From positions 39,726-103,725 of IMG/VR virus record IMGVR_UViG_3300010885_081999: 64,000 nucleotides of DNA. One strand, 5' to 3'. The translations under genes and the position numbers were made by a program. How positions within the stretch are numbered: the stretch's first letter is position 1; each line of letters starts with the position of its first letter. The notes under the pieces were generated by a model that ran no database searches, was not told the DNA's origin, and was given only the letters and a program-made list of their open reading frames with translations. This document shows positions 1 to 7,512 of this stretch, one piece after another. The DNA comes from a virus.

Positions 1-392
1 TTCGCAGAAAGGCCAGAATAAGACGGCGGAAGTATGTGTCCGCTGAGGGCAACAACCCACTCTCTCGGGGCCGAAGAGAAAGAGTCTATGTATTCGAGGA
101 CCGCGGAGGTCATGTTGGCCTCGGTCGCTCCCTGGGAGATCCAGTCCGCCATCCTGTCGACGATTGGATCGGTCTCTTTAGGGGGATACATGACGCCTGG
201 GAGACCACGAAGATACGACCAGGCTTCAACGGCAGCGCCGTATGCATTGCCTGTCTTAAAGGCCTTGACGAACCCTGCGTTGGCCAATACCCTCTTGACG
301 ATCTGTGCACTGACGTCGGTTCCTTCGCGGAGGGCGACCTTCTGCACTTCTTCCTTGATGATTCTGCGAAGCTGACTGACTGTGATCTTCAT
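1..392 (-). CDS. N-terminal-tag protein, truncated by the window edge
   Basis: The frame stays open to base 1, so the C-terminus is missing; 130 codons are visible. It opens with MKITVSQLRRIIKEEV, the tag shared by about ten proteins of this window, then an unrelated helical body. The ATG at 392-390 is preceded by AAAGGAAA, a good ribosome binding site. Function is unknown. The tag resembles a capsid-targeting peptide (I-K-E matches the T4 gp21-type cleavage consensus), so a virion-internal protein is an inference only. Confidence 0.8.
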   Translation of the reverse strand, partial: MKITVSQLRRIIKEEVQKVALREGTDVSAQIVKRVLANAGFVKAFKTGNAYGAAVEAWSYLRGLPGVMYPPKETDPIVDRMADWISQGATEANMTSAVLEYIDSFSSAPREWVVALSGHILPPSYSGLSA

Positions 393-435
393 GCGTTTTT
401 CCTTTTGATCGAAAGAAATGCAAATAAATATTCCG

Positions 436-1428
436 TCAGGCCGGAAAGTGCTGCAGCAGGTCCACTTTCTTTGCGGCTGCCTCGTCGAGGTACTTCAGCG
501 GGTTGTAGTCCTCGGATCCCCTGATCCACTCCAGGGTCTCTCGAATACCCTGCGACAAATCAAGTTCTGGTTTCCACCCAAGCTTTTCCCTGATTTTCTG
601 AGAGGACAATCGGTGGTTACCGAGGTAGTCCGTCTTGGGATGCCACACCAGCCGTCCGCTCGTGCCAGGGAGGTGGGCATCGACTTCGGACACGACCTCG
701 GACGCGGGACGGGCAGTCTCCGCCGCAACGTTCCAGTCGGTTCCCCATCCCTGACCCATGGGATCTCGGCACACGACCTCGATCGCCTTGCAGAAGTCCG
801 ACACGTGGAGGTAGTCCTTCACCTTGGTGGGATCGAGGAACATGTCGATCGAAGGTCGACCTTTCAGGGAGGCATAGATCGACTTCGCGATGAGGGAGTT
901 CATGTCACCGAGACCTCCGAAGGCGAAGAGGGGACGCACGATCGTCCATCGATTCGCCATCGCGGTGACGATCTGCTCGGCCGCGAGCTTCTGGACGCCG
1001 TAATATGTCCGCGGGCACTTGTCAGAGGCTTCCGTGATCCACTCGTCCTGGTATTTCGGAGTATCGTAGATCACCGTCGTGCCGAGGTAGCAGACAGCCG
1101 CCTTGGCCCTGTTCGCAGCCCGGACGATGTTGTAGGTGCCTTGCACGTTGGAAAGCACAGCTTCCTGAGGATCGAGCGCGACGACGTCTGTACCTACGAC
1201 GGCCGCATTGTGCACGACGACGTCGATGTCGTTACCGTAGAGAACGTTGTACCATGCATCTTCTGAGTTCTGCCAGATGCATGCCTCCCCCGTCTTCGGA
1301 ACCTTCTTGGGTTCTGCTGCGTCGGAGAAGAGCTCACCGTCAGTGACGACCTCGTGCTTACGAGACTCGAGGACGACCTTGAGGTTGCGTGAGATCAGCC
1401 CGTTTTGGCCCGTGATGTAGAACTTCAT
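436..1428 (-). CDS. NAD(P)-dependent sugar-nucleotide epimerase/dehydratase (extended SDR)
   Basis: A 330-residue extended short-chain dehydrogenase. The Rossmann motif TGQNGLIS (residues 6-13), NAA at 74-76 and the catalytic Y143-x3-K147 pair are visible. The family interconverts nucleotide-activated sugars, for example GDP-fucose or dTDP-rhamnose pathways; the substrate cannot be read here. The start is set by GGAGGT just upstream of the ATG at 1428; a longer open frame to 1593 overlaps the neighbour and is rejected. A 13-bp hairpin separates it from the upstream gene. In a phage it may modify surface glycans or DNA bases (inference). Confidence 0.85.
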   Translation of the reverse strand: MKFYITGQNGLISRNLKVVLESRKHEVVTDGELFSDAAEPKKVPKTGEACIWQNSEDAWYNVLYGNDIDVVVHNAAVVGTDVVALDPQEAVLSNVQGTYNIVRAANRAKAAVCYLGTTVIYDTPKYQDEWITEASDKCPRTYYGVQKLAAEQIVTAMANRWTIVRPLFAFGGLGDMNSLIAKSIYASLKGRPSIDMFLDPTKVKDYLHVSDFCKAIEVVCRDPMGQGWGTDWNVAAETARPASEVVSEVDAHLPGTSGRLVWHPKTDYLGNHRLSSQKIREKLGWKPELDLSQGIRETLEWIRGSEDYNPLKYLDEAAAKKVDLLQHFPA

Positions 1429-1445
1429 TGTACCTCCATCATAAA

Positions 1446-1481
1446 CGGCTCGGGCGGCCATTTTCACAGCCGCCCGAGCCG
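1446..1481 (-). terminator. Strong hairpin, probable terminator
   Basis: Perfect 13-bp GC-rich arms (CGGCTCGGGCGGC and its complement) with a 10-nt loop, 9 nt after the stop of the deoxyribosyltransferase. On the minus strand it is followed by GTTTATGAT, a weak U tract, so termination may be partial. Confidence 0.6.
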
Positions 1482-1489
1482 AAGCTATC

Positions 1490-1945
1490 TCACTCAATTT
1501 CCTTGTCGTACGGTTCGTAGAGCATCTTTCCTGCGGCCTTGCTGCGATCGAGATAATCCTCGAGCTCTTCGAATGAAGTACACACGCGTGCACCTGATCT
1601 ACTCAACATGAGGTTGAATTTTGCTCCAGCTGGGAGTCCGGCGCAGAAGTAGATGATGTGCTTGTCGAAGGCTGTTGCATATCCGCACTCCATGATAGTG
1701 CCCAAGTCCTTATCGCGAGTGTTGACGACAAGGAAGTCAGATTCGCGGATGTGTTTCAAATTACCCTGATAAGTCGCATCCTGAACCTCACGGGAAGCAT
1801 TTGGTGGGCAAATGAAGATTCGTCGTGGAGACGCCATGTCAATCCAGTCCTTACGTGCCTCCATGATTTGTTCGAGTCTGGTGAGCTCGGCGTCTTGAAC
1901 GGGGTTGAACCAGCCTGCGGCGAGGTACATCTTTTTGCGATTCAT
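1490..1945 (-). CDS. Nucleoside 2-deoxyribosyltransferase-like protein
   Basis: 151 residues matching the nucleoside 2-deoxyribosyltransferase fold: the N-terminal strand MYLAAGWFNP and the core motif DKDLGTIMECGYA (residues 78-90), with E86 in the place of the nucleophilic glutamate. The family transfers or hydrolyses deoxyribose on nucleosides and nucleotides, serving salvage or pool cleaning. Its ATG overlaps the stop of the upstream HNH gene (ATGA), so the two are translationally coupled. It fits the surrounding nucleotide-metabolism cluster. Confidence 0.8.
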   Translation of the reverse strand: MNRKKMYLAAGWFNPVQDAELTRLEQIMEARKDWIDMASPRRIFICPPNASREVQDATYQGNLKHIRESDFLVVNTRDKDLGTIMECGYATAFDKHIIYFCAGLPAGAKFNLMLSRSGARVCTSFEELEDYLDRSKAAGKMLYEPYDKEIE

Positions 1946-2835
1946 CTTTGATTTGCCTTTCTAGTTGTGTATTCCAATAGTAGCATGTCTTTATCAATTG
2001 AACAACGTGACTGTTTACGCACGTTGTCAACTGCAGGAATGAATTCTAAGTTAGAAATGTCACCAATGACTTCTGGTGGCAGGCCTTGCCTAAAGCCTTC
2101 GGCAACAGAGAACTTGTGATCTAGGTGATACTCACCTCGCTTATCGTGGTTGTCGAGTTGATCTATCGGTTGCATACGAGTGAAATGATCAACTCTTCTT
2201 CTATAGTCCTGAAATTCAGGTAGATCATCGACGTACTGTTGCCAAGTTTTTCCATGCGTCTTGAGCAGCTTCTTGTCCATAGAAGAAGAGATAAACGCTG
2301 GCGATAAGACGATGTTGTGCACTCCAAACTTTTCGACACAAGTTTCTTCTGCTCGAGATCGTAGAATAGGAGATTCGAAAGTCGATGGGCCACCCCATCT
2401 ATCAGTCATCGTTTGGCGCCGCCGGGCAAGCACTTCGGGATTTTCAATCGGAGACTTATAGCCGTATCTCTTCAAATTTGTCTCTTCGATCTTGGCCCTA
2501 AACTCTTCCGTCTGAGAGTAAACATCGACTCCATAACGCTCGCGAGTAGTCTTCTTCGACTTCTCTTTGGTTGAGTCAAGCTCAAATGTGCTAGCAACAC
2601 CATACTTTCTAATGTTGTTATTTTTGCGTTTTTCTTTTATCTCATCGCAAGACATTGGAAAGTCTGTCCCGTGCTTCTCTAAACTCTTCTTTCGACGAAG
2701 CTCGTATGTGATACCGCCTTTCTTCTGGGCAAGGTAGATGCACTCTTTCGAGCAAAAGAAGAAGCCAGATTTGTTGCTAAGCGGATTCTTTGGCACGAAT
2801 ATCGTCTTGCACTGCGAGCAGATTTTCTCTTTCAT
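1942..2835 (-). CDS. HNH endonuclease with Zn-finger and tandem YG repeats (putative homing endonuclease)
   Basis: About 297 residues. An N-terminal CxxC...CxxxC zinc finger (C6, C9, C28, C32) is followed by about five spaced repeats of the form (K/R)YG(V/Y)xxxxxxxE(I/F)xxK, and the C-terminus carries an HNH-like core (HLDHKFSVAEGF ... NLEFIP ... N). The region is visibly more AT-rich than its neighbours, suggesting recent transfer. The ATG at 2835 follows GAGAGGA; a TTG six bases upstream is rejected. It shares its zinc-finger/repeat module with the endonuclease at 26772-27701, which has a different nuclease domain. Confidence 0.8.
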   Translation of the reverse strand: MKEKICSQCKTIFVPKNPLSNKSGFFFCSKECIYLAQKKGGITYELRRKKSLEKHGTDFPMSCDEIKEKRKNNNIRKYGVASTFELDSTKEKSKKTTRERYGVDVYSQTEEFRAKIEETNLKRYGYKSPIENPEVLARRRQTMTDRWGGPSTFESPILRSRAEETCVEKFGVHNIVLSPAFISSSMDKKLLKTHGKTWQQYVDDLPEFQDYRRRVDHFTRMQPIDQLDNHDKRGEYHLDHKFSVAEGFRQGLPPEVIGDISNLEFIPAVDNVRKQSRCSIDKDMLLLEYTTRKANQR

Positions 2836-2956
2836 CGCCAATCCTCTCTCGAATGATCTCGGCGACGAATTGACTCATCAGTAATCCATGTTGAGCACAA
2901 TACACCTTCAGCGCTTTGTGAGTCTCTTCGTCCACCGAGATCTTCGATTGTTTCAT
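2777..2956 (-). CDS. Small ribbon-helix-helix (CopG/Arc-like) DNA-binding protein
   Basis: 59 residues. The sequence ISVDEETHKALKVYCAQHG and the following helix (LLMSQFVAEIIRERI) match the beta-helix-helix pattern of RHH repressors. It overlaps the 5' end of the HNH endonuclease gene by 59 nt in another frame. The palindrome AAGTAC-TAAA-GTACTT lies 18 nt upstream of its ATG, a natural candidate for its own operator. It may control the endonuclease or itself (inference). Confidence 0.65.
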   Translation of the reverse strand: MKQSKISVDEETHKALKVYCAQHGLLMSQFVAEIIRERIGDERENLLAVQDDIRAKESA

Positions 2957-2962
2957 GGCTAT

Positions 2963-2968
2963 ACGTAT
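2963..2968 (-). promoter_or_regulatory. -10-like hexamer ATACGT, 6 nt before the RHH start
   Basis: ATACGT ends exactly 6 nt before the ATG at 2956 and no Shine-Dalgarno is visible. It fits the leaderless-type spacing seen at other unit-leading genes. Confidence 0.35.
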
Positions 2969-2974
2969 CTAAGC

Positions 2975-2990
2975 AAGTACTAAAGTACTT
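2975..2990. promoter_or_regulatory. Palindromic operator-like site upstream of the RHH gene
   Basis: Perfect inverted repeat AAGTAC-TAAA-GTACTT, extending imperfectly to about 26 bp. It lies between the ThyX-like stop (2993) and the RHH start (2956). RHH repressors typically bind such short dyads. Confidence 0.45.
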
Positions 2991-2992
2991 AG

Positions 2993-3976
2993 TTACTTAC
3001 CTACCTTCCAATCGTTGTGCTGCCTCTTGATGGCATTCCAGTCTGTCATGTCTGCGTTCCACAGCTCGGTGAATCGCTTCTGTGGTCCGTTGCCGTGGGT
3101 GCCGTTGATGTCCTCGCGGGTCGACTGATAGATCGTGTCCTGTGGATGGAACTCGAACGTGTCGTTCTTCGGGATGGGCCAGTAGAGGTTCGTGCCTCGC
3201 GACACGAACTTGTCACCTTCCTTGACGCGGAAGGTCTTGATGTAGTGCATGTCGGGCTTGTTGAAGTCGATCACGGACGTGAACTCGGGGATCACCTTCG
3301 CCACCTCGACTGCCATGCGAGACGCGAGGAGGTTGTCGGCAGCCGGCTGGATCTGGGTGTCCATTCGCTGGTAGATGAAGCCGATGAGCTCCTTGAGTGG
3401 GAGGCGCATGTAGTAGAACGACGTCATGCACTTCGGGAGGATGAGTCGGGCATCCATCATCGACACGACCTTCGAATCCGTCATGTCGGCATAGAGCTGC
3501 TTCGAGTCCTCGACGAGCTTCTTCCATCGAGCGTGGAACTCAGGAGAGTTCTGGACGGGCTCGGGAATCACAGCGTCGTCGTCTCGGAGGTCACGGTCGC
3601 CCGTGCACTGGGCGGCGAAGGTGCCGGCACGATGGCGGATGATGTGTGTCACCTCCTGAAACGAGAGGCCGCTGAGACGGAAAGTGAAGCCGAGGCACTC
3701 CATGGGAGCGGGAAGCGTGCGGCCGCCGAACACGTCCTCGAGGTTCTTCGACAGCTCACGCTGGGTGACGCCGCTGGTGGGATCGATGTCCGGGCGGTCT
3801 GCCCACGTCGCCTTGACGTAGTGCCACGCGACGTTCCAGGCCTGCTGACGCGTGGGAGCGTCGACTAGCTCCACCTTGAGGGCATCGAGGTTGTTGTGGA
3901 ACTGGGTCTTCGGTTCTTGACCGAACTTGAGGACCATGGGAAGCTCAATGGGTTGAAGATCACGATTGATGGGCAT
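2993..3976 (-). CDS. Divergent ThyX-family protein
   Basis: 327 residues, longer than the canonical ThyX at 16989-17675. The fold is suggested by IIRHRAGTFAAQ (R114-H115-R116) and by a C-terminal segment with LKELIGFIYQR and MAVEVAKVIPEF, which is ThyX-like. However, the signature RHR-xx-S-x-N-xx-S-x-R is not kept: the serine and asparagine positions are Thr/Phe and Ala. It may act on another pyrimidine nucleotide, for example as a hydroxymethylase, or be non-catalytic (inference). The start is set by GAGGTAAG before the ATG. Confidence 0.65.
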   Translation of the reverse strand: MPINRDLQPIELPMVLKFGQEPKTQFHNNLDALKVELVDAPTRQQAWNVAWHYVKATWADRPDIDPTSGVTQRELSKNLEDVFGGRTLPAPMECLGFTFRLSGLSFQEVTHIIRHRAGTFAAQCTGDRDLRDDDAVIPEPVQNSPEFHARWKKLVEDSKQLYADMTDSKVVSMMDARLILPKCMTSFYYMRLPLKELIGFIYQRMDTQIQPAADNLLASRMAVEVAKVIPEFTSVIDFNKPDMHYIKTFRVKEGDKFVSRGTNLYWPIPKNDTFEFHPQDTIYQSTREDINGTHGNGPQKRFTELWNADMTDWNAIKRQHNDWKVGK

Positions 3977-4052
3977 TCTTACCTCTGTGTTTGAATTGAT
4001 GCAGACTCTTGTATCCTAAACAGACAAGTCGTTTCTTTGCATCGTCGGGACG

Positions 4053-4994
4053 TCAAATGACGTAATCGACGAAACTGATGGGGTCGCTGCCCTCTGGGAC
4101 ATACACGACGTTCTTCATTCCCTCGACCTCGGCGTTGTAAGTCTTTTCGGGAACGATCACAGGCACTCCGTGTTTCGCGTATTCCGCTGCGTGCTTCGCA
4201 GAATCATCGACGGCGAAATACTTGCCGGTGGAGTAGTAGGGTTGGTCGGTGAGCCACACGTATTTCTCAGGCGTGAATGTCACGCCGTCGGCCGCGATGT
4301 CGTGCCTCGAAAGCCAGGAGTACGTGTCGTAGAAGGCGGTGAGATTGGAGGCAGGACGTGCAGTGACGATCTGGATCCAGTATCCTCTGTCCTTGAGGTG
4401 CCTCAGGAGACCCGTGTACTTTTCGTTGCGTTCGAGCAGGAGAAATCCGTGTGTGTCGATGAAGGTCTTGAAGAGGACCTCGTTGTTGAGTCCGCTCTTC
4501 TTCAGTTCTTCTGTGGCATAATACTGTTTGCTCTTGGGATCGAGAAAGCAACCCGTCGTTTCGGTCACCCATCCACAGAATGAAGACCTGAACTCGGCGA
4601 GGACGTCGTCCATGTCGAACAGGGCGACAGGCTGTCCGGCCCACTTCTTTGTGGAAAGCTCGTGCCTGTAGTGGAGGAAGTCGTCCTTCTGCGACAAGGC
4701 GGCCTCGAAAGTGGAGGCGCCGATTCCCCAGAGGTTCAACATCGCGAGGATGTAACGGTATGCGTCGACGGACTTGTAGAGTATCTTCTGCACGTCGACG
4801 GGATGCTTGACACCTCGATGATCCTTGTAGTTGACGCCCTCAACGATTCCGCTTGCTTCGGCGTGAAGTGCAAGAACGAACGTCTTGAGAAGCTCTTGCT
4901 TCTGCCAGTCGTCCAGCTTCTCAGGATCGAAGAAGATGTCTGAGAAGGCCTTCTGACGCCCTAGGGCTTCGTGCAGCTTCGACCAGTCGTTCAT
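4053..4994 (-). CDS. Fusion of an alpha-helical NTP-PPase-like domain with a HAD 5'-nucleotidase
   Basis: 313 residues in two parts. Residues about 20-105 form a helical segment with acidic pairs resembling dUTPase/MazG-type pyrophosphatases, partly like the adjacent gene. Residues about 122-310 are a HAD phosphatase: FDMDDVLAEF supplies the nucleophile pair D127/D129, VTARP is motif II, and VDDSAK is the C-terminal acidic motif, as in 5'(3')-deoxyribonucleotidases. Such a protein could take dNTP to dNMP to nucleoside. It overlaps its upstream partner by TGATG. Confidence 0.7.
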   Translation of the reverse strand: MNDWSKLHEALGRQKAFSDIFFDPEKLDDWQKQELLKTFVLALHAEASGIVEGVNYKDHRGVKHPVDVQKILYKSVDAYRYILAMLNLWGIGASTFEAALSQKDDFLHYRHELSTKKWAGQPVALFDMDDVLAEFRSSFCGWVTETTGCFLDPKSKQYYATEELKKSGLNNEVLFKTFIDTHGFLLLERNEKYTGLLRHLKDRGYWIQIVTARPASNLTAFYDTYSWLSRHDIAADGVTFTPEKYVWLTDQPYYSTGKYFAVDDSAKHAAEYAKHGVPVIVPEKTYNAEVEGMKNVVYVPEGSDPISFVDYVI

Positions 4995-5371
4995 CAATAG
5001 TCCTTCTTGATTCGATCGTTGATGATCTTGTCCTTCTTGAGATAGGCTTCGAACAGCTCATCCGCCGTGATTCCCAGCATGATGGGCACCGCGAGAAAGA
5101 AGTTGAACGCATCCACGTACTCCTCGAGGAATGCCTCCTGATCGAAGTCTTTCACCTCTGTCGCACGATGCGGCTTCCAGTTCTTCAGGTGCTGAAGCGC
5201 CTCGAACATCTCCTCGACGCCCTTCAGGACGTTGTCGCGCACTGCGATCTGACCCTCCTTCGAGGTGATGTCGACGGGCCACTTCTGCAACACGGCGGGC
5301 CTCGCAGCAGCGAGGTCTTTCATGAACTTCTCTCGAAGCTCCAGCATTTTCGATAGACGGTCTTCTTGCAT
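4994..5371 (-). CDS. Dimeric dUTPase-like / all-alpha NTP pyrophosphatase
   Basis: About 125 residues. The pattern GVEEMFEALQHLKNWKPHR followed by FLEEYVDAFNFFLAV matches the metal-binding EExxE...EExxD helices and W-K signature of dimeric dUTPases (PF08761 type). It would hydrolyse dUTP or a related nucleotide. Upstream in-frame ATGs at 5392, 5386 and 5383 exist; I prefer 5371 because a TTGTAC-18-TATGAT promoter lies across the earlier ATGs. It is translationally coupled to the downstream fusion gene. Confidence 0.7.
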   Translation of the reverse strand: MQEDRLSKMLELREKFMKDLAAARPAVLQKWPVDITSKEGQIAVRDNVLKGVEEMFEALQHLKNWKPHRATEVKDFDQEAFLEEYVDAFNFFLAVPIMLGITADELFEAYLKKDKIINDRIKKDY

Positions 5372-5381
5372 GACTAAGTTC

Positions 5382-5411
5382 ATCATACACATGGGTCAAA
5401 CTGCAGTACAA
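5382..5411 (-). promoter_or_regulatory. Sigma-70-like promoter TTGTAC-N18-TATGAT
   Basis: -35 TTGTAC at 5406-5411 and -10 TATGAT at 5382-5387, 18 nt apart, driving the dUTPase-like/HAD operon. It is divergent from the plus-strand gene at 5428. Confidence 0.45.
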
Positions 5412-5414
5412 TCG

Positions 5415-5421
5415 ATATTTA
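5415..5421 (+). promoter_or_regulatory. ATATTTA motif, 6 nt before the plus-strand start
   Basis: A variant of the ATA(C/G)TTA motif, oriented with the plus-strand gene. It ends 6 nt before the ATG at 5428, which lacks a Shine-Dalgarno. Confidence 0.35.
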
Positions 5422-5427
5422 CGGTAC

Positions 5428-5733
5428 ATGAGAAACGTCCGAAACATCGCGAAGATCCTTCAGGAGAGATTCGGTGACCCGATAGGAAGCTATGCAGGAG
5501 ACGCACCCGTCGGTGTGAGAGACGAAGTTTCCGTCTGTCCACACTGCGGAATGATGCCGGTCGGCGGTCGATGTGGATGTTCTGAGGACTGTGGATGCGG
5601 AGCACCTTCGGGCGAATGCAGCTGCGGCATGAAGACAGAGGGCGCCGACGTGACGGACGAGGGCCTCTCGACGTGCGACGAATGCGGAATGCTCGAGGTC
5701 GAAGGCGGGTGCGGATGCACCCACGAGATGTGA
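5428..5733 (+). CDS. Cys-rich protein with two zinc-ribbon-like repeats
   Basis: 101 residues. After a short helical N-terminus it carries twelve cysteines, including two copies of CxxCGM-x(3-4)-G-G-x-C-G-C (CPHCGMMPVGGRCGC and CDECGMLEVEGGCGC) separated by a CGC/CSC-rich stretch. These are likely metal-binding knuckles. It is one of only two supported plus-strand genes, divergent from the dUTPase-like operon. Function is unknown. Confidence 0.6.
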   Translation: MRNVRNIAKILQERFGDPIGSYAGDAPVGVRDEVSVCPHCGMMPVGGRCGCSEDCGCGAPSGECSCGMKTEGADVTDEGLSTCDECGMLEVEGGCGCTHEM

Positions 5734-5742
5734 GAGGACCAC

Positions 5743-6375
5743 GTGAAGTTCTCTGTCGGCGTCGTGAAGTACGGTGACATGCCATCGAAGCAGTGGTACA
5801 TGTCGCCACAACACAAGGCGTGGTACTACCACACTCCCAGGACATCGCCTTCGGAGGAGCTGACGCCAAAGTTCCTCGAGGCGACGCTCGATGCTCCGCT
5901 GCGTCTCTTGGCACTGGGACTCAACTCCCTAGGATACACGACACTGCCTTCTTGCAGCGGACACTACAAGTCAGCCGACGAACTGAACGAGGCGTACGAC
6001 GCCCTGGTTGACGACGCAAGAAAGATCAGAAAATCGGGCTTAGAACTAATCGACGTTGAGACGGGGAATATTCTGACCCATCACGACGAGTCCTGGCACC
6101 TTCCCTGGGACCGACGGGAGTTCGCTGCAGCAGCGAGCGGTACCGATGGACGTCCTGAAGGCTACCTCGGATTCTGCGTTCCGAAGAACGACGGCTACAA
6201 GGTGGGCAAGGCAGTGGACGACGCCGTCTCCTCAACGATGGGTACCCGTTATGAGACGAAGAGGTCCCCGACGGGCTACGTGTTCGAGCTGAGGGTCCAC
6301 ACCGGAAAACAGAAATCCCAGGACGACGCATGGCGTGACCTGGGAGATTCCGTGATGTTGGGACTGTTGAAGTAG
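5743..6375 (+). CDS. Conserved-looking hypothetical protein
   Basis: 210 residues starting with GTG after GAGAGGA. It lies 9 nt downstream of the Cys-rich gene and is probably co-transcribed. A central motif LGLNSLGYTTLPSCSGHY may contain ligand-binding Cys/His residues. No signal peptide or membrane helix is seen. I do not recognise the family. Its stop lies 1 nt from the stop of the convergent gene at 6377, so the two units meet tail to tail with no room for a separate terminator. Confidence 0.7.
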   Translation: MKFSVGVVKYGDMPSKQWYMSPQHKAWYYHTPRTSPSEELTPKFLEATLDAPLRLLALGLNSLGYTTLPSCSGHYKSADELNEAYDALVDDARKIRKSGLELIDVETGNILTHHDESWHLPWDRREFAAAASGTDGRPEGYLGFCVPKNDGYKVGKAVDDAVSSTMGTRYETKRSPTGYVFELRVHTGKQKSQDDAWRDLGDSVMLGLLK

Positions 6376-6376
6376 A

Positions 6377-7039
6377 TCAGAGCATCGCGAGAGCAGACTG
6401 TAGAGTGGTTCTGTCCACCTTTCCAGCAAGCTGGTCGCCGACGTACTCCTTGAACACCGGATCGCTCACGTCATCGCATCCCAAATCGGGGCAATGTCCT
6501 TCGTAGTTGCGAATGATGTAGTCAACAAGCTTGACTGGGTCGGCAGGTATAACGTCCATCGACCGTCTACGAGGACCGCCGCCGTCGTGTTCGGCAACGA
6601 AGCCCCAATCGCCGCTCTTCCATGCCGCGAACTCCTCTTGGGTGATGCGAGCGTGGCCCTCTTTCAACGACTTCGCCTTGCGCTTGCGAGACTCGCCCAT
6701 TGGTGCAGCGGGCATCGAAACCGACGGCTTGTCGTAAGCACGAAGCTTCTCGTCACCCTCAAGGTAATCCTTGACGTGCTCCAGGTCGGTGTGAGCAGAG
6801 GCCACGAGGTCCTGCACCCAAGCAGGAAGCTGGTCTCCCATCTCGATGAGACCGCAGATGGTCTCGGCCATGTCCTTGACGTCTGACATGCGAGACTTCA
6901 CCATGTAACCCTCGTCGTCCATCGGGTGACCGGACTCAAAACCGTGGAGGAAGCGCTGGGGATCCTTGCCTCCGGCAGGCATCATGGACTCGACTTCTTC
7001 CTTGATGATCTTGCGTAGTTGTGTTGCTGTGAGCTTCAT
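6377..7039 (-). CDS. N-terminal-tag protein, 220 residues
   Basis: Opens with MKLTATQLRKIIKEEVESM, the shared tag. The body contains a short helical region (residues 50-90) and an acidic C-terminus with a DLGCDD segment. AAAGGA lies upstream of the ATG. It is the last gene of a run (9457 to 6377) that includes two more tag proteins and the Dps-like protein, led by an ATACTTA motif. Function is unknown; packaging inside the head is inferred only from the tag. Confidence 0.75.
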   Translation of the reverse strand: MKLTATQLRKIIKEEVESMMPAGGKDPQRFLHGFESGHPMDDEGYMVKSRMSDVKDMAETICGLIEMGDQLPAWVQDLVASAHTDLEHVKDYLEGDEKLRAYDKPSVSMPAAPMGESRKRKAKSLKEGHARITQEEFAAWKSGDWGFVAEHDGGGPRRRSMDVIPADPVKLVDYIIRNYEGHCPDLGCDDVSDPVFKEYVGDQLAGKVDRTTLQSALAML

Positions 7040-7051
7040 TGTAGTCGTCCT

Positions 7052-7510
7052 TTACTTCTTCCTTGTTGCCTTGAAATCCGCAGTCGCCTTGCCTGTGGGT
7101 TGGAATTTCTGACCGAAGCCGGCCTTCCACAGCATGCCTGTGGCCGTCTCGGCGTAGTAGAAGTCGCCGTCCCTGAAGAACTTCACGAGCTTGTTCTTCT
7201 TTGCCTCTGCAGGAGTCGTCCTCGTCGCACCGAATGCCTGCTCCGCGGGCACCGGTTGGAGCCTCTGACCCAGAGGAGTCGTCGCGACGTACTCATCGCG
7301 ACGATTCTTGCGTAGCGTCTCGGCAGCTCGGGCTGCGGCCACGACGAGGTCAAGTTGCTCGTCGTCGATATCATCGAGAGAAGATACACCAAAGAGGCTG
7401 AGAAGCGGCGTCTCGTCGACTCTCGCGCCGTATTTGTCCTTGATGACCTCAGTGATAGAAGTCATTTCTTCTTTGATGATCCTGCGAAGTTGTGTTGCTG
7501 TGAGTTTCAT
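7052..7510 (-). CDS. N-terminal-tag protein, 152 residues
   Basis: Begins MKLTATQLRRIIKEEM; the start at 7510 is preferred over a GTG at 7519 because it preserves the tag. The C-terminal half (GDFYYAETATGMLWKAGF, then basic lysines) could be a small beta domain. The start lies 2 nt from the stop of the upstream tag gene, with GGTGGTGA as ribosome binding site. No family recognised. Confidence 0.75.
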   Translation of the reverse strand: MKLTATQLRRIIKEEMTSITEVIKDKYGARVDETPLLSLFGVSSLDDIDDEQLDLVVAAARAAETLRKNRRDEYVATTPLGQRLQPVPAEQAFGATRTTPAEAKKNKLVKFFRDGDFYYAETATGMLWKAGFGQKFQPTGKATADFKATRKK

Positions 7511-7512
7511 CG

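Noticed and set aside
418-1266. 282-codon plus-strand frame opposite the epimerase
   Set aside because: Antisense shadow of a gene with clear SDR motifs; no ribosome binding site.
3017-3868. 283-codon plus-strand frame opposite the ThyX-like gene
   Set aside because: Antisense shadow; biased composition and no start signal.
5490-5816. Minus-strand frames opposite the Cys-rich gene
   Set aside because: The plus-strand frame has a regular CxxC repeat and a paired downstream gene; the minus frames show no pattern.
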